Assembly: GCA_964408085.1 (NCBI GenBank)
Contig: CAYOYB010000011.1
Coordinates: 1-64,000 of the forward strand
Length of the DNA stretch: 64,000 nt
Source of the DNA: CAJLIR01 sp964408085
Lineage (GTDB): Bacteria; Bacillota_I; Bacilli_A; RF39; UBA660
Direction of reading: 5' to 3'
Below, one piece after another: positions 42,279 to 50,634 of the stretch; position 1 is the first letter of the stretch, and each line of letters starts with the position of its first letter. Below the pieces are notes generated by a model. It had not been told where the DNA came from, ran no database searches, and saw only the letters and a list, made by a program, of their open reading frames with translations. A program made the translations under genes and the position numbers.

Positions 42279-43166
42279 ATGGAAATATTTATTATTTTAT
42301 TAGTTATTGCTGGAATATTAATTATTCCAAATATTAAGGTAGTTCCTCAAGCTAAATCTTATGTTATTGAAAGAATTGGTTCATATTATGCAACTTGGGC
42401 TAATGGGTTACATTTTAAAATACCATTTGTTGATAGAGTAGCAAATCAAGTAAATTTAAAAGAAATTGTTATGGATTTTGCTCCACAACCAGTTATTACA
42501 AAGGATAATGTTACAATGCAGATAGATACAGTTGTTTATTTTCAAATAACTGATGCTAAATTGTATACTTATGGTGTTGAAAATCCAATCAATGCGATTG
42601 AAAATTTAACAGCTACAACATTACGTAATATTATTGGTGATTTGGAATTAGACCAAACTTTAACATCTAGAGATTTAATTAATGCAAAAATGCGTTCAAT
42701 TTTGGATGAAGCAACAGATCCTTGGGGAATTAAAGTAAATCGTGTTGAGGTTAAAAATATTATTCCTCCAAGAGATATTCAAGAAACAATGGAAAAACAA
42801 ATGCGTGCTGAACGTGAAAGACGTGAAAAAATTCTTCAAGCTGAAGGTGAAAAGAAATCAAGTATTTTAATAGCTGAAGGTGAAAAAGAAAGCGCTATTT
42901 TAAGAGCAGAAGCTAAAAAAGAAGCTCAAATTAAAGAGGCTGAAGGTGAAGCAGAAGCTTTATTAAAAATTAAAACAGCTGAAGCAGAAGGTATTAGATT
43001 ATTAAAAGATGCTAAAGCTGATCAGGCAGTATTAACTTTAAAAAGTTTTGAAACTTTCGCTACTGTAGCTAATGGTCAAGCAACTAAAATAATAGTACCA
43101 TCTGAATTACAAAATATTGCTAGTTTAGGTACAACTTTAAACGAAATGTTTAAAGATAAAAAATAA
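42279..43166 (+). CDS. Stomatin/QmcA-type SPFH protein
   Basis: 295 residues. N-terminal membrane helix (~2-16), SPFH domain ~18-185 (IPNIKVVPQAKSYVIERIGS, MQIDTVVYFQITDAKLYTYG, LDEATDPWGIKVNRVEVKNI) and a long alanine/glutamate-rich coiled coil (~185-260: QMRAERERREKILQAEGEKK and similar repeats). Matches QmcA/paraslipin. Coupled to NfeD before it. A second SPFH protein of the other (YdjI) type is at 3473. Confidence 0.93.
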   Translation: MEIFIILLVIAGILIIPNIKVVPQAKSYVIERIGSYYATWANGLHFKIPFVDRVANQVNLKEIVMDFAPQPVITKDNVTMQIDTVVYFQITDAKLYTYGVENPINAIENLTATTLRNIIGDLELDQTLTSRDLINAKMRSILDEATDPWGIKVNRVEVKNIIPPRDIQETMEKQMRAERERREKILQAEGEKKSSILIAEGEKESAILRAEAKKEAQIKEAEGEAEALLKIKTAEAEGIRLLKDAKADQAVLTLKSFETFATVANGQATKIIVPSELQNIASLGTTLNEMFKDKK

Positions 43167-43167
43167 G

Positions 43168-44010
43168 ATGAAAAATATTTTAAATTATATTAAAAATATT
43201 TTTAAAGTATTAATTTGGCCAATTATATTTATAATTGGTCAATTTTTATTAGTTATTATTTTTGGTGTTATATTTAATGCAACTAAATTTAATGACATTA
43301 AACTAGCTAATGAAAGTTTAGAAAATAACGAATTGACCATAATTTTTAATGAATATATCAAAACAGACGAATATCAAACTGATTTACAAAATTATATTTC
43401 AGATAAGGCTTTGATTATTACAATTATAACTTTTGTAATATTTGGTTTTATTTTTTATAAAATTTATCGAAAATATAAGAATGATTATAATAATAAATTA
43501 GATATGAAAAATATTTTAATTTTGCTGGTACTTGGAATTGCTTTAAATTTAAGTTACAATTTAATTATTGGCAGTTTAAATAATTTATTTTCTTTTACTA
43601 ATAATTATGATGCGATAAATATAAGTATTCTTACTTATATAATTTGTACTGGTATATTAGGACCAATTTTAGAGGAATTATTGTTTAGAGGAATGGTTTT
43701 TAATGGACTAAAAAAATTTAATAAGCAGATGAAATCAATTTTATTAGCGTCATTTATTTTTATGCTCTTCCATTCTAACCCTGTACAAATGTTATATGCT
43801 TTTTGTTTAAGCTTTATTTTGTTATATGTTTATGAAAAATATAAGACTATTAAAGCTCCAATATTAGTACATATAGCATCTAATATCATGAATATTTTTA
43901 CATGTATGTTAATTATTAATAATAATTTATTATTAAATTTTATAATAATGATTATTTCATTTATTATTTTGTTTCTATTTAATAGATATTTGGTTAAAAA
44001 AGATTTATGA
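43168..44010 (+). CDS. CPBP-family intramembrane metalloprotease
   Basis: 280 residues, beginning one base after the SPFH stop. About eight membrane helices. Conserved CPBP/Rce1-like motifs are GPILEELLFRGMVFNGLKK (Glu-Glu and Arg) and IFMLFHSNPVQMLYAF (His), with HIASNIMN near the end for the third site. Family members process peptides or prenylated proteins, and some give bacteriocin immunity. Cotranscription with NfeD/SPFH suggests membrane protein quality control, by inference. Confidence 0.88.
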   Translation: MKNILNYIKNIFKVLIWPIIFIIGQFLLVIIFGVIFNATKFNDIKLANESLENNELTIIFNEYIKTDEYQTDLQNYISDKALIITIITFVIFGFIFYKIYRKYKNDYNNKLDMKNILILLVLGIALNLSYNLIIGSLNNLFSFTNNYDAINISILTYIICTGILGPILEELLFRGMVFNGLKKFNKQMKSILLASFIFMLFHSNPVQMLYAFCLSFILLYVYEKYKTIKAPILVHIASNIMNIFTCMLIINNNLLLNFIIMIISFIILFLFNRYLVKKDL

Positions 44011-44068
44011 TAAAGGTATTTTGTCTATTAAATGTTAATTTACTAAATATTTAAAATATAAAATGCTT

Positions 44069-44096
44069 AAACTAGTAGTAAAATACTAGTTTTTTC
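44069..44096 (+). terminator. Intrinsic terminator
   Basis: AAACTAGTA (44069-44077) with TACTAGTTT (44084-44092), six-base loop, T run. Confidence 0.85.
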
Positions 44097-44116
44097 TTAA
44101 CAAGCTAACAATATTT

Positions 44117-44125
44117 TGTTATAAT
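44117..44125 (+). promoter_or_regulatory. Extended -10 promoter of the hydrolase-ddl pair
   Basis: TGTTATAAT, 16 bases before the ATG at 44141. Confidence 0.6.
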
Positions 44126-44140
44126 GATTATGGTGTAAGT

Positions 44141-44872
44141 ATGAAAAAGAAAATTAAAAATATTGACATAAATTATATAAGATATGGAAATGAAAATAAA
44201 AAAACGCTTGTATTATTACATGGGTGGGGTCAAAACATCGAAATGATGAAACCAATTGGTGATAATTTACAAGATTCTTTTGATATTATTATTGTTGATT
44301 TACCAGGTTATGGTTTGAGTGATGAACCAGATTATGTTTGGACTGTTTATGATTATGCAGACGCTATTCATGAGTTATTAGTGGATTTGAAAATTAAAAA
44401 TCCTATTGTATTAGGTCATTCTTTTGGAGGAAAGATTTCTTTGATATATGGTAGTAAATATGAAACTGAAAAATTAGTTTTATTTGGTAGTCCTTATAGA
44501 CCTGAAATACAAAAGTTATCTTTAAAAACAAAAGTGTTAAAAAGTTTAGCTAAAGTTAAAGTTTTATCACCATTAGTAGAATTTGCTAAAAAACATATTG
44601 GTTCAACTGATTATAAAAACGCTAGTCCTATGATGCGAAAAATATTAGTTGAAACAGTTAATTTAGATATTACAGAAGATGTAAAAAAAATTGAGTGCCC
44701 AACATTACTAATTTGGGGTGAAAATGATACAGCAGTTCCACTTCCTAGAGCTTATGAATTGGAAAAATTGATAAGGGATGCTGGTGTTGTAGTTTATGAT
44801 GAATGTACGCATTATGCGTATTTAGAACGTTTAGGACAAACAATAAATATACTAAATAGTTTTTTGAAATAG
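44141..44872 (+). CDS. Alpha/beta hydrolase
   Basis: 243 residues. Oxyanion HGWGQNIE, nucleophile elbow LGHSFGGKISL (Ser ~95), acid in IWGENDTAVPLPRAYEL, and His in ECTHYAYLERL, so the catalytic triad is complete. Short cap domain (~125-180). No signal peptide. Substrate cannot be predicted. It lies 11 bases before ddl, and such pairings occur in several Firmicutes without known meaning. Confidence 0.9.
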   Translation: MKKKIKNIDINYIRYGNENKKTLVLLHGWGQNIEMMKPIGDNLQDSFDIIIVDLPGYGLSDEPDYVWTVYDYADAIHELLVDLKIKNPIVLGHSFGGKISLIYGSKYETEKLVLFGSPYRPEIQKLSLKTKVLKSLAKVKVLSPLVEFAKKHIGSTDYKNASPMMRKILVETVNLDITEDVKKIECPTLLIWGENDTAVPLPRAYELEKLIRDAGVVVYDECTHYAYLERLGQTINILNSFLK

Positions 44873-44883
44873 GAGAGGTAGTT

Positions 44884-46083
44884 ATGAAGTTAAAGTTAGG
44901 TGTTATATTTGGTGGAGCAACTGTTGAACATGAGATTAGTATTATCACAGCTGTTCAAGCAATGGAAAATTTAGATCAAGAAAAATATGATATTATACCT
45001 ATTTATATTGATAAAGAAAGAAATTGGTATACAGGTAAATTATTAAAAGATATAAATTTGTATAAAAATTTTAATGATTTAAAAGGTTATGCTAAAAAAT
45101 GTGTTTTGTATAATAAAAATGGAAAATTTGTTTTACAATCAATAGGATTATTTAAAAAAGTAATTACAGAGATAGATTTAGTTTTACCAATTGTTCATGG
45201 TAACAATGTTGAGGATGGAACTTTAGCAGGCTTTTTAGAAATGTTAGGTGTTCCTTATGTTGGTAGTAGAATTATTGGTTCAGCATTAGGTCAAGATAAA
45301 GTTATTCAAAAACAAGTATTACATAATGAAAAATTACCAGTTGTAGATTATGTTTGGTTTTACGATAATGAATATTTTGAGAAAAAAGATGAGATAATTA
45401 AAGATATTGAATGTTTAAAATACCCAGTTATTGTTAAACCTGCTACATTAGGAAGTAGTATAGGTATAAAAATTGCTAAGAATCAAACTGATTTAGTTGA
45501 AGCAATTAATGATGCTATTAAATATGATAATAAGATTATTGTTGAAGAAACTGTAAATAATTTATTAGAAGTAAATTGCGCTGTTTTAGGTAATTATGAA
45601 TATCAAGAAACAAGTCTTATAGCTCAAATGAAATTAAAAAATGATATATTAACTTTTGATGATAAATATATAGGTAGTGGTAAAGGAAGTAAAAAGGGCA
45701 TGCCTACTAAGAATTCTTCAACTATGGATAATGCTGATTTTAAAATTCCAGCTGATTTAGATGAAAAGTTAACAAATGAAATTTATGATTTAGCTAAAAA
45801 AACATTTAGAGTTCTTAATTTAAGTGGTGTTGCTCGAATTGATTTTTTAATTGATTATAAAACCAAAAAAGTTTATATTAATGAGCCAAATACCATTCCT
45901 GGTAGTTTAGCCTTTTATTTATTTGATAAAAATATTAAAAATTATACAAAATTATTAGATGAATTAATTATTTTAGCAATTAAAGATTATAAAAAACGTA
46001 CTAAAAAAATTACATCATTTGATAATAATATTTTAAGTACGTTTAATTCAAAGAAAGCTTTAAAGGGTAGTAAGCAAATCTAA
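44884..46083 (+). CDS. ddl: D-alanine--D-alanine ligase
   Basis: 399 residues, AGGAGAGG upstream; longer than the usual ~320-370 because of an insert around 45-90. Joins two D-Ala for peptidoglycan. ATP-grasp motifs: VIFGGATVEHEISIITA, LPIVHGNNVEDGTLAGFLEM, YVGSRIIGSALGQDK, PVIVKPATLGSSIGIKIAKN, ARIDFLIDYKTKKVYINEPN and TIPGSLAFYLF. The NTIPGS region differs from the typical NTLPGMT of E. coli DdlB, so another D-Ala-D-X depsipeptide or related dipeptide product is not fully excluded. Confidence 0.88.
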   Translation: MKLKLGVIFGGATVEHEISIITAVQAMENLDQEKYDIIPIYIDKERNWYTGKLLKDINLYKNFNDLKGYAKKCVLYNKNGKFVLQSIGLFKKVITEIDLVLPIVHGNNVEDGTLAGFLEMLGVPYVGSRIIGSALGQDKVIQKQVLHNEKLPVVDYVWFYDNEYFEKKDEIIKDIECLKYPVIVKPATLGSSIGIKIAKNQTDLVEAINDAIKYDNKIIVEETVNNLLEVNCAVLGNYEYQETSLIAQMKLKNDILTFDDKYIGSGKGSKKGMPTKNSSTMDNADFKIPADLDEKLTNEIYDLAKKTFRVLNLSGVARIDFLIDYKTKKVYINEPNTIPGSLAFYLFDKNIKNYTKLLDELIILAIKDYKKRTKKITSFDNNILSTFNSKKALKGSKQI

Positions 46084-46086
46084 TGT

Positions 46087-47565
46087 TTAATCATTGGAAT
46101 TTGAAAGTTTTATACTTTTGGTGCTAGGACCTTTTAGGACATTACCATCAATATCATACCTTGAACCATGACATGGGCAATCCCATGTTTTTTCTTCGTT
46201 GTTAAAAATTAAACTACAACCCATATGTGGACATTTATTTCTAACAATATGTTCTTTTTTATTTTCATCAATATAAATTGCGCATTCAATATTATCTATT
46301 TTTTTAAAACTTATATTTTCATAAAAATCTTTATTTTTATTTATTTTACTATCAATCATTGAGGATATAGTAGTAAATCCATCTGCAAAAAAATTTTTTA
46401 TTTGTTCCATATTTATTTCTCTTTCAGGCTCGAATAAAGTTATATATTGATTGTTTTCATTGGTAATTAGGTCACTTAATATTTTACCAGCTATGGTACC
46501 ATTTGTCATACCCCATTTATTAAAACCTGTTGCGATATAAAAATTGTCTTTTAGTTTACCAATAATAGGTAATTTATCATTAGTTATTAAATCATATGTA
46601 AACCACAAATTAGTTATTTTATTAGGGAAATTACTTTCAAATTTTTTTATCAAATTTTTAAAATTAGCTTCATTATTTAAATTTTTAGATATTTTACTTT
46701 CAATACTAGCAAAAATAATATAATTTTCTTTATCATGATGATATCTAGTTGAAACAATTGGATTACTATTTGTAATAGCGTTAAAATCTTTAATTTTATC
46801 GATTTTAGATGCAAGAACATATTCTTTCTCTAAATGTGTTTTAAAAGGAATTAAACCTGGTGTAACAAAAAAAGGGTAGTGGGTTGCTACAATAACTTTA
46901 TTAGCGTTTATTACATTATTATTTGTATAAATTTTATAGAAATTATCAAATTTTTCGATTTTTAAAGCTTTAGTTTTTTCATAGATATTAATATTATTTT
47001 TAATTAATTCATTAGTTAAAGCGTAAATATATTTAATAGGATGGAAAACAGCTGTATTATCTGTTTTTATACCATATTTGCATGGCATACCATTAGGTAA
47101 TTTATTTATAATTTTATAATTTAGATTAGCTTTATCTAAAAATTGTTGTTCCTTTAAAAATTCTTTTATATCATTATCTTTATTTGTATAAACATATGAA
47201 GAGTTTTCTTGATAATCACAATCAATATTATATTTATTTATATTTTGTTTTATTAAATTCATAGCTTCTAATTGTGATTGTAAATATTTTAAACTAGTAT
47301 TAAAATCAAAAATATTTTCTAATTTATGATATATTAATCCTTGTAAGAATGTTATTTTACCAGTGGTATTTAAAGTGGCACCACTACCAATTTCATTTGC
47401 TTCAATTAAAGTTATATCTAAATTTTTATCTTTAAGATAAAAGGCAGTTGAAATACCTGTTATTCCACCACCAATTATTAAAATATCTGTTTTTATATCT
47501 TCTTTTAAATCTTTAGTTTGAAATGGTCTATTTTGTATTTTCCATATTGATTCATTTTTCATCAT
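46087..47565 (-). CDS. FAD-dependent oxidoreductase with C-terminal Rieske domain (YhfW-like)
   Basis: 492 residues; two adjacent ATGs (47565, 47562) are possible starts after GGTGA. Residues ~25-390 form a DAO/GlpO-type FAD domain with ILIIGGGITGISTAFYL and NTTGKITFLQG. Residues ~425-485 are a Rieske [2Fe-2S] domain with the two ligand boxes CPHMGC and CPCHGSRYDIDGN. The fusion matches B. subtilis YhfW. It presumably oxidises an amine or amino-acid-like substrate and passes electrons through the cluster; substrate unknown. Converges on ddl with only three bases between. Confidence 0.9.
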   Translation of the reverse strand: MMKNESIWKIQNRPFQTKDLKEDIKTDILIIGGGITGISTAFYLKDKNLDITLIEANEIGSGATLNTTGKITFLQGLIYHKLENIFDFNTSLKYLQSQLEAMNLIKQNINKYNIDCDYQENSSYVYTNKDNDIKEFLKEQQFLDKANLNYKIINKLPNGMPCKYGIKTDNTAVFHPIKYIYALTNELIKNNINIYEKTKALKIEKFDNFYKIYTNNNVINANKVIVATHYPFFVTPGLIPFKTHLEKEYVLASKIDKIKDFNAITNSNPIVSTRYHHDKENYIIFASIESKISKNLNNEANFKNLIKKFESNFPNKITNLWFTYDLITNDKLPIIGKLKDNFYIATGFNKWGMTNGTIAGKILSDLITNENNQYITLFEPEREINMEQIKNFFADGFTTISSMIDSKINKNKDFYENISFKKIDNIECAIYIDENKKEHIVRNKCPHMGCSLIFNNEEKTWDCPCHGSRYDIDGNVLKGPSTKSIKLSNSND

Positions 47566-47782
47566 ATCACCATTTTGTTATGGATAAAATATTTTAAATT
47601 TATACAATTTATTATAAAATAATTGTTATCTAAAAATATTAACTAACTATAAAAAAAACTTATTAGATTTGATTAGTCTATTTTCTTTTTATCATTATAT
47701 TTAGGGAGTATCTATAAGTGGCTATATACTTTTTAGAAATTTTATGTTAATATGAATAAAAGGAAAGGAGGTGTATAAAATT

Positions 47783-48127
47783 ATGGAAAGACAAGAATTA
47801 GAAGAAGCATATAATCAATGCATTGAAGAATTGGCTCAAAATGCCCTTGCTAAAAAACCTGTTAATCAAAATTTATTAAACATTATTGCCAAAATTCAAC
47901 GTGATATAAGAGATTTGGATATTGTAGAGGCAATGAGCAAAATTAAAGAAAATACAATCCTACAAATGCCATCTAGAAATTCAATACAAACATCTGAAAA
48001 TTTTACAATCAATGAATTTGGAGAAATAGTTAGAGGAAAGGAAATGACCTCTCCAAAAGCTGCCGAATTTGGTCAACCCATGGCTGCACAACCAAGCATA
48101 GAAGATTATAAACCAAAGATTAAATAA
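47783..48127 (+). CDS. Small cytoplasmic protein of unknown function
   Basis: 114 residues from the ATG at 47783; the in-frame GTG at 47771 is part of the ribosome-binding site itself (AAAGGAGGTG, 47763-47772). A helical N-terminal half (MERQELEEAYNQCIEELAQN and the following ~50 residues) and an extended, P/Q/S/T-rich C-terminal half. No motif recognised. Preceded by ~200 bases of A+T-rich sequence without features. A terminator follows. Confidence 0.65.
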   Translation: MERQELEEAYNQCIEELAQNALAKKPVNQNLLNIIAKIQRDIRDLDIVEAMSKIKENTILQMPSRNSIQTSENFTINEFGEIVRGKEMTSPKAAEFGQPMAAQPSIEDYKPKIK

Positions 48128-48141
48128 ATTTATATTTGATG

Positions 48142-48167
48142 AAATCGCAGAAATGTGATTTTTTTTA
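48142..48167 (+). terminator. Intrinsic terminator
   Basis: AAATCGCA (48142-48149), GAAA tetraloop, TGTGATTT (48154-48161), T run. Confidence 0.85.
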
Positions 48168-48286
48168 TAAAATATTTAAAAATAGCTATGTTCGCTTGTT
48201 TTATTATATATCATAATATATAATTTTATTAGGAACATTTAATAAGTTGGGTGGAGCTAAACTTCGTGTTGAGGGGAGGCGATAAT

Positions 48287-48370
48287 ATGAACAAGAAAGA
48301 TTTTTTAATTTTGTCTTTAGTAATTATTATTTTCCTTTTGTTATTACTGTTATTTATAACCTTAATATAA
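48287..48370 (+). CDS. Candidate type I toxin: 27-residue hydrophobic peptide
   Basis: ATG at 48287 with a strong GGGGAGG ribosome-binding site (48273-48279). Sequence MNKKDFLILSLVIIIFLLLL continuing to LLFITLI: a charged head and one membrane helix, the shape of TxpA/Fst/holin-like type I toxins. The 3' untranslated region holds two strong hairpins and an apparent convergent antisense RNA (separate entries), the usual layout of txpA/ratA-type loci. Expected to insert in the membrane if the antitoxin RNA is lost. Family membership is inferred from shape and arrangement, not from sequence identity. Confidence 0.7.
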   Translation: MNKKDFLILSLVIIIFLLLLLLFITLI

Positions 48371-48477
48371 AAGAAATCCACCTAACTCAGCAATGATTTA
48401 GGTGGAACGCAATTTTATGGCAACACTCAACATAGCGGGTTAAGTGTTCCTTTTTATTTTATGCAAGAATTCTTGCT
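48365..48477 (-). ncRNA. Candidate antisense antitoxin RNA of the type I locus
   Basis: On the minus strand TGTTATCAT (48484-48492) could be an extended -10, giving a start near 48477. A perfect 9-bp hairpin, TCCACCTAA with TTAGGTGGA (48377-48385 and 48398-48406), is followed on this strand by TTTCTTTTATAT and would end the RNA near 48368. The RNA would overlap about 90 bases of the toxin mRNA 3' end. Confidence 0.5.
48422..48455 (+). terminator. Terminator of the toxin mRNA
   Basis: AACACT (48422-48427) with AGTGTT (48443-48448), inner AAC/GTT pairs around a loop with ATAGCGG, then CCTTTTT. Confidence 0.75.
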
Positions 48478-48689
48478 AAATACATGATAACACAAAAAAA
48501 GACTCTTTGCAAGTCTACTCTATAGCAAAGCCTAATTAATTTGGACAAATTTTTTACTGGTGACTCGTTTGTATCTTTAAACGAACTTTTAATCTCATCA
48601 AGATTAACTCTTATTTCTTGCTTATCTTCACTATTAAAATATAATTGGTATACACATTCATAATTCAGTATTTTCGAATTTAAATCCAT
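48459..48689 (-). CDS. Possible 76-residue protein
   Basis: Open frame from the ATG at 48689, with GAGTGA close upstream on the minus strand, 30 bases after the end of the orphan gene 48720-50117. Begins MDLNSKILNYECVYQLYFNS; the middle is charged, and the end (FFCVIMYLARILA) hydrophobic. No family recognised. The 3' end contains the presumed antitoxin promoter, so part or all of the frame may be fortuitous. Confidence 0.35.
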   Translation of the reverse strand: MDLNSKILNYECVYQLYFNSEDKQEIRVNLDEIKSSFKDTNESPVKNLSKLIRLCYRVDLQRVFFCVIMYLARILA

Positions 48690-48719
48690 TCACTCGCACT
48701 TAAGACAATGCACTATGAA

Positions 48720-50117
48720 TTACTCAGTATCAGAAGTAGAAAAAGATTTTCTAAATATCTTTATATCTTCAGTTTTATCAATATTAGCACTTTCTTGAAA
48801 TTGTTTTTCTGCCAAAGCAAAGTATGCTTCTTTATTTTCTATAACGTCCTTCACAATTTCTGGGATAGACATCTGTATAAATTTTTTTGGAGCTAAAAAA
48901 TCATTTTCATTTTCCAAGCCTCTATTTATACAAATCTTATGACGAAATGCGAGTAACTGAATAGTAACTAATTTTATAAATTCATCGCCTACATATCTAG
49001 AATTTAATGTATTTATTATATTATCAATTTCTTCAATAGAGAAACCTTCATCAGATGTCAATACTGGCAATTTTAAAGTATCAGCACATACAGTTTTCTT
49101 ATTATCAAAGAAATTTCCATAGTCATAACTGTTCCACCAATTGTCTGTAGAACTTTTTTCACTATCTAAATTTTTAACTTTTACACAATAAGTCATTTGG
49201 ATTTTGTGATTTTTCTTATATATCTTAAATTCACACCATCTTTGGCTAGGTATACCACCTTTCAAATATATGGCAGCTCTTGTATTAGTGTCATGAAGTT
49301 CTTTTTTATCGCTTGGATTTAATCTATCTAAGTAATTTGGAAAGGGAATGTTTTTAAAATTATAATCTATTAAATTATCAAAACAAAAACCTAATAAAAA
49401 GTTATTTATTTGCCCATTTTCATCTTTTGTTGCCATTTTATTTATAAAATATTGTATATCGCAAGAACTAATGATGTCATACGTAACTTGTTCATCACCA
49501 TCATTAATAACACTATCGTCACCATAATTATATACTAGATTGTATGCTCTAGAATTAGAATTTTTATCATATTTTTTATGAACTTTAGTGAGTAATACTT
49601 GGTGGTCTAAATTCGATTCACTTTCTAAGATTTTAGCATACTTTATTATAAAACCTGGAAGTAAGTGTTCTTTACTAGAATCTAGTCCAAAACTACCTTC
49701 TTTTATAAAATATAATTCAAATTTACCATTTGTTAAAATTACACTAGTTCGTATATGTCTTTCTTCATTAGGATAGAAAGGTAAGCGATAAAAACTTATT
49801 ATCTTAAAGAAGGCATTCTCTATAGTCACTCGTATATAATTTTTTTCACAATCTAATAAGTCTGTCGTATCTTCGTGATATACGTATTTGGAGTTATAGA
49901 TATTATTTGTACCCTTATCGATAACAACTATAGTAGGTTTTTGAAAACTAATGCTTTCAATGCAATAATCAGCTAATCTTGTTTCATCTAAAGGAATGTC
50001 AAAAAAACTAAGTAGTTCTACTAGACTAGTAATTTCATCATTGCTTTTTTCTATATATCTTTTATAAGTTCTTTTTATTTCTCTCACGATTTGTTTTAAT
50101 TGGTTTCTTTTTCCCAT
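48720..50117 (-). CDS. Large orphan protein of unknown function beside tRNA genes
   Basis: 465 residues from the ATG at 50117 (AGAGG upstream on the minus strand); an upstream in-frame ATG at 50150 lacks a ribosome-binding site. Helical, basic N-terminus (KRNQLKQIVREIKRTYKRYI), then a mixed alpha/beta body with many aromatic residues. Recognisable points are only compositional: ICINRGLENENDFLAPKKF near the C-terminus and a charged tail. No signal peptide, membrane helix, nucleotide-binding or nuclease motif is obvious. It sits between a toxin-antitoxin-like locus and a tRNA operon, a common setting for accessory genes. I cannot name its function. Confidence 0.65.
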   Translation of the reverse strand: MGKRNQLKQIVREIKRTYKRYIEKSNDEITSLVELLSFFDIPLDETRLADYCIESISFQKPTIVVIDKGTNNIYNSKYVYHEDTTDLLDCEKNYIRVTIENAFFKIISFYRLPFYPNEERHIRTSVILTNGKFELYFIKEGSFGLDSSKEHLLPGFIIKYAKILESESNLDHQVLLTKVHKKYDKNSNSRAYNLVYNYGDDSVINDGDEQVTYDIISSCDIQYFINKMATKDENGQINNFLLGFCFDNLIDYNFKNIPFPNYLDRLNPSDKKELHDTNTRAAIYLKGGIPSQRWCEFKIYKKNHKIQMTYCVKVKNLDSEKSSTDNWWNSYDYGNFFDNKKTVCADTLKLPVLTSDEGFSIEEIDNIINTLNSRYVGDEFIKLVTIQLLAFRHKICINRGLENENDFLAPKKFIQMSIPEIVKDVIENKEAYFALAEKQFQESANIDKTEDIKIFRKSFSTSDTE

Positions 50118-50215
50118 ATAAATTACCTCTGATGTAATATTATAACACAAATAATTTGTTAATACAAAAAAATTATTATAGAAAAAAACTTAAACGTAAA
50201 CGTTCATAAAAATAC

Positions 50216-50241
50216 AAAAAAAGTACCTTTGTAGGTACTTT
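50216..50241 (-). terminator. Terminator of the tRNA operon
   Basis: AAAGTACCT (50220-50228) with AGGTACTTT (50233-50241); on the minus strand a T run follows. Between it and the tRNA-Glu gene lie about 50 bases without a gene. Confidence 0.8.
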
Positions 50242-50292
50242 AATAACGAAGCAATCCACATAACAGCGAATTAAGTTCGTATAATGCTTAAA

Positions 50293-50369
50293 TGGTGACC
50301 CGTACGAGATTCGGACTCGTGAATGCATGCGTGAAAGGCATGTGTGTTAAGCCGCTTCACCAACGGGCC
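50293..50369 (-). tRNA. tRNA-Glu (anticodon TTC)
   Basis: 77 bases with encoded CCA (50293-50295). Acceptor stem GGCCCGT with ACGGGTC (one G-T pair), D-arm GTGAAGCGGCTTAA, anticodon loop CTTTCAC giving TTC, T-arm with GAGTCCGAATCTC. Reads Glu codons GAA and GAG. Confidence 0.93.
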
Positions 50370-50377
50370 AAAATTAA

Positions 50378-50454
<77 letters not shown>

Positions 50455-50473
50455 ATTAATCAGTGACTACTAA

Positions 50474-50502
50474 AGTATACCTTATTTTTTTTAATTTGGC
50501 AA
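50474..50502 (-). promoter_or_regulatory. Promoter of the tRNA operon
   Basis: On the minus strand TTGCCA (50502-50497), 17-base spacer, TATACT (50479-50474). Confidence 0.8.
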
Positions 50503-50634
50503 TACTTTTTGTGAAAAAAATCTGTAAATTCTTTAAATTTTATTTAAAAAAGTTTAAAAACACTGATTACAATACTATTTTATTAAAAAAATAATAATTA
50601 TATGATATAATTATTAAAGATTGATGGTGATAAT

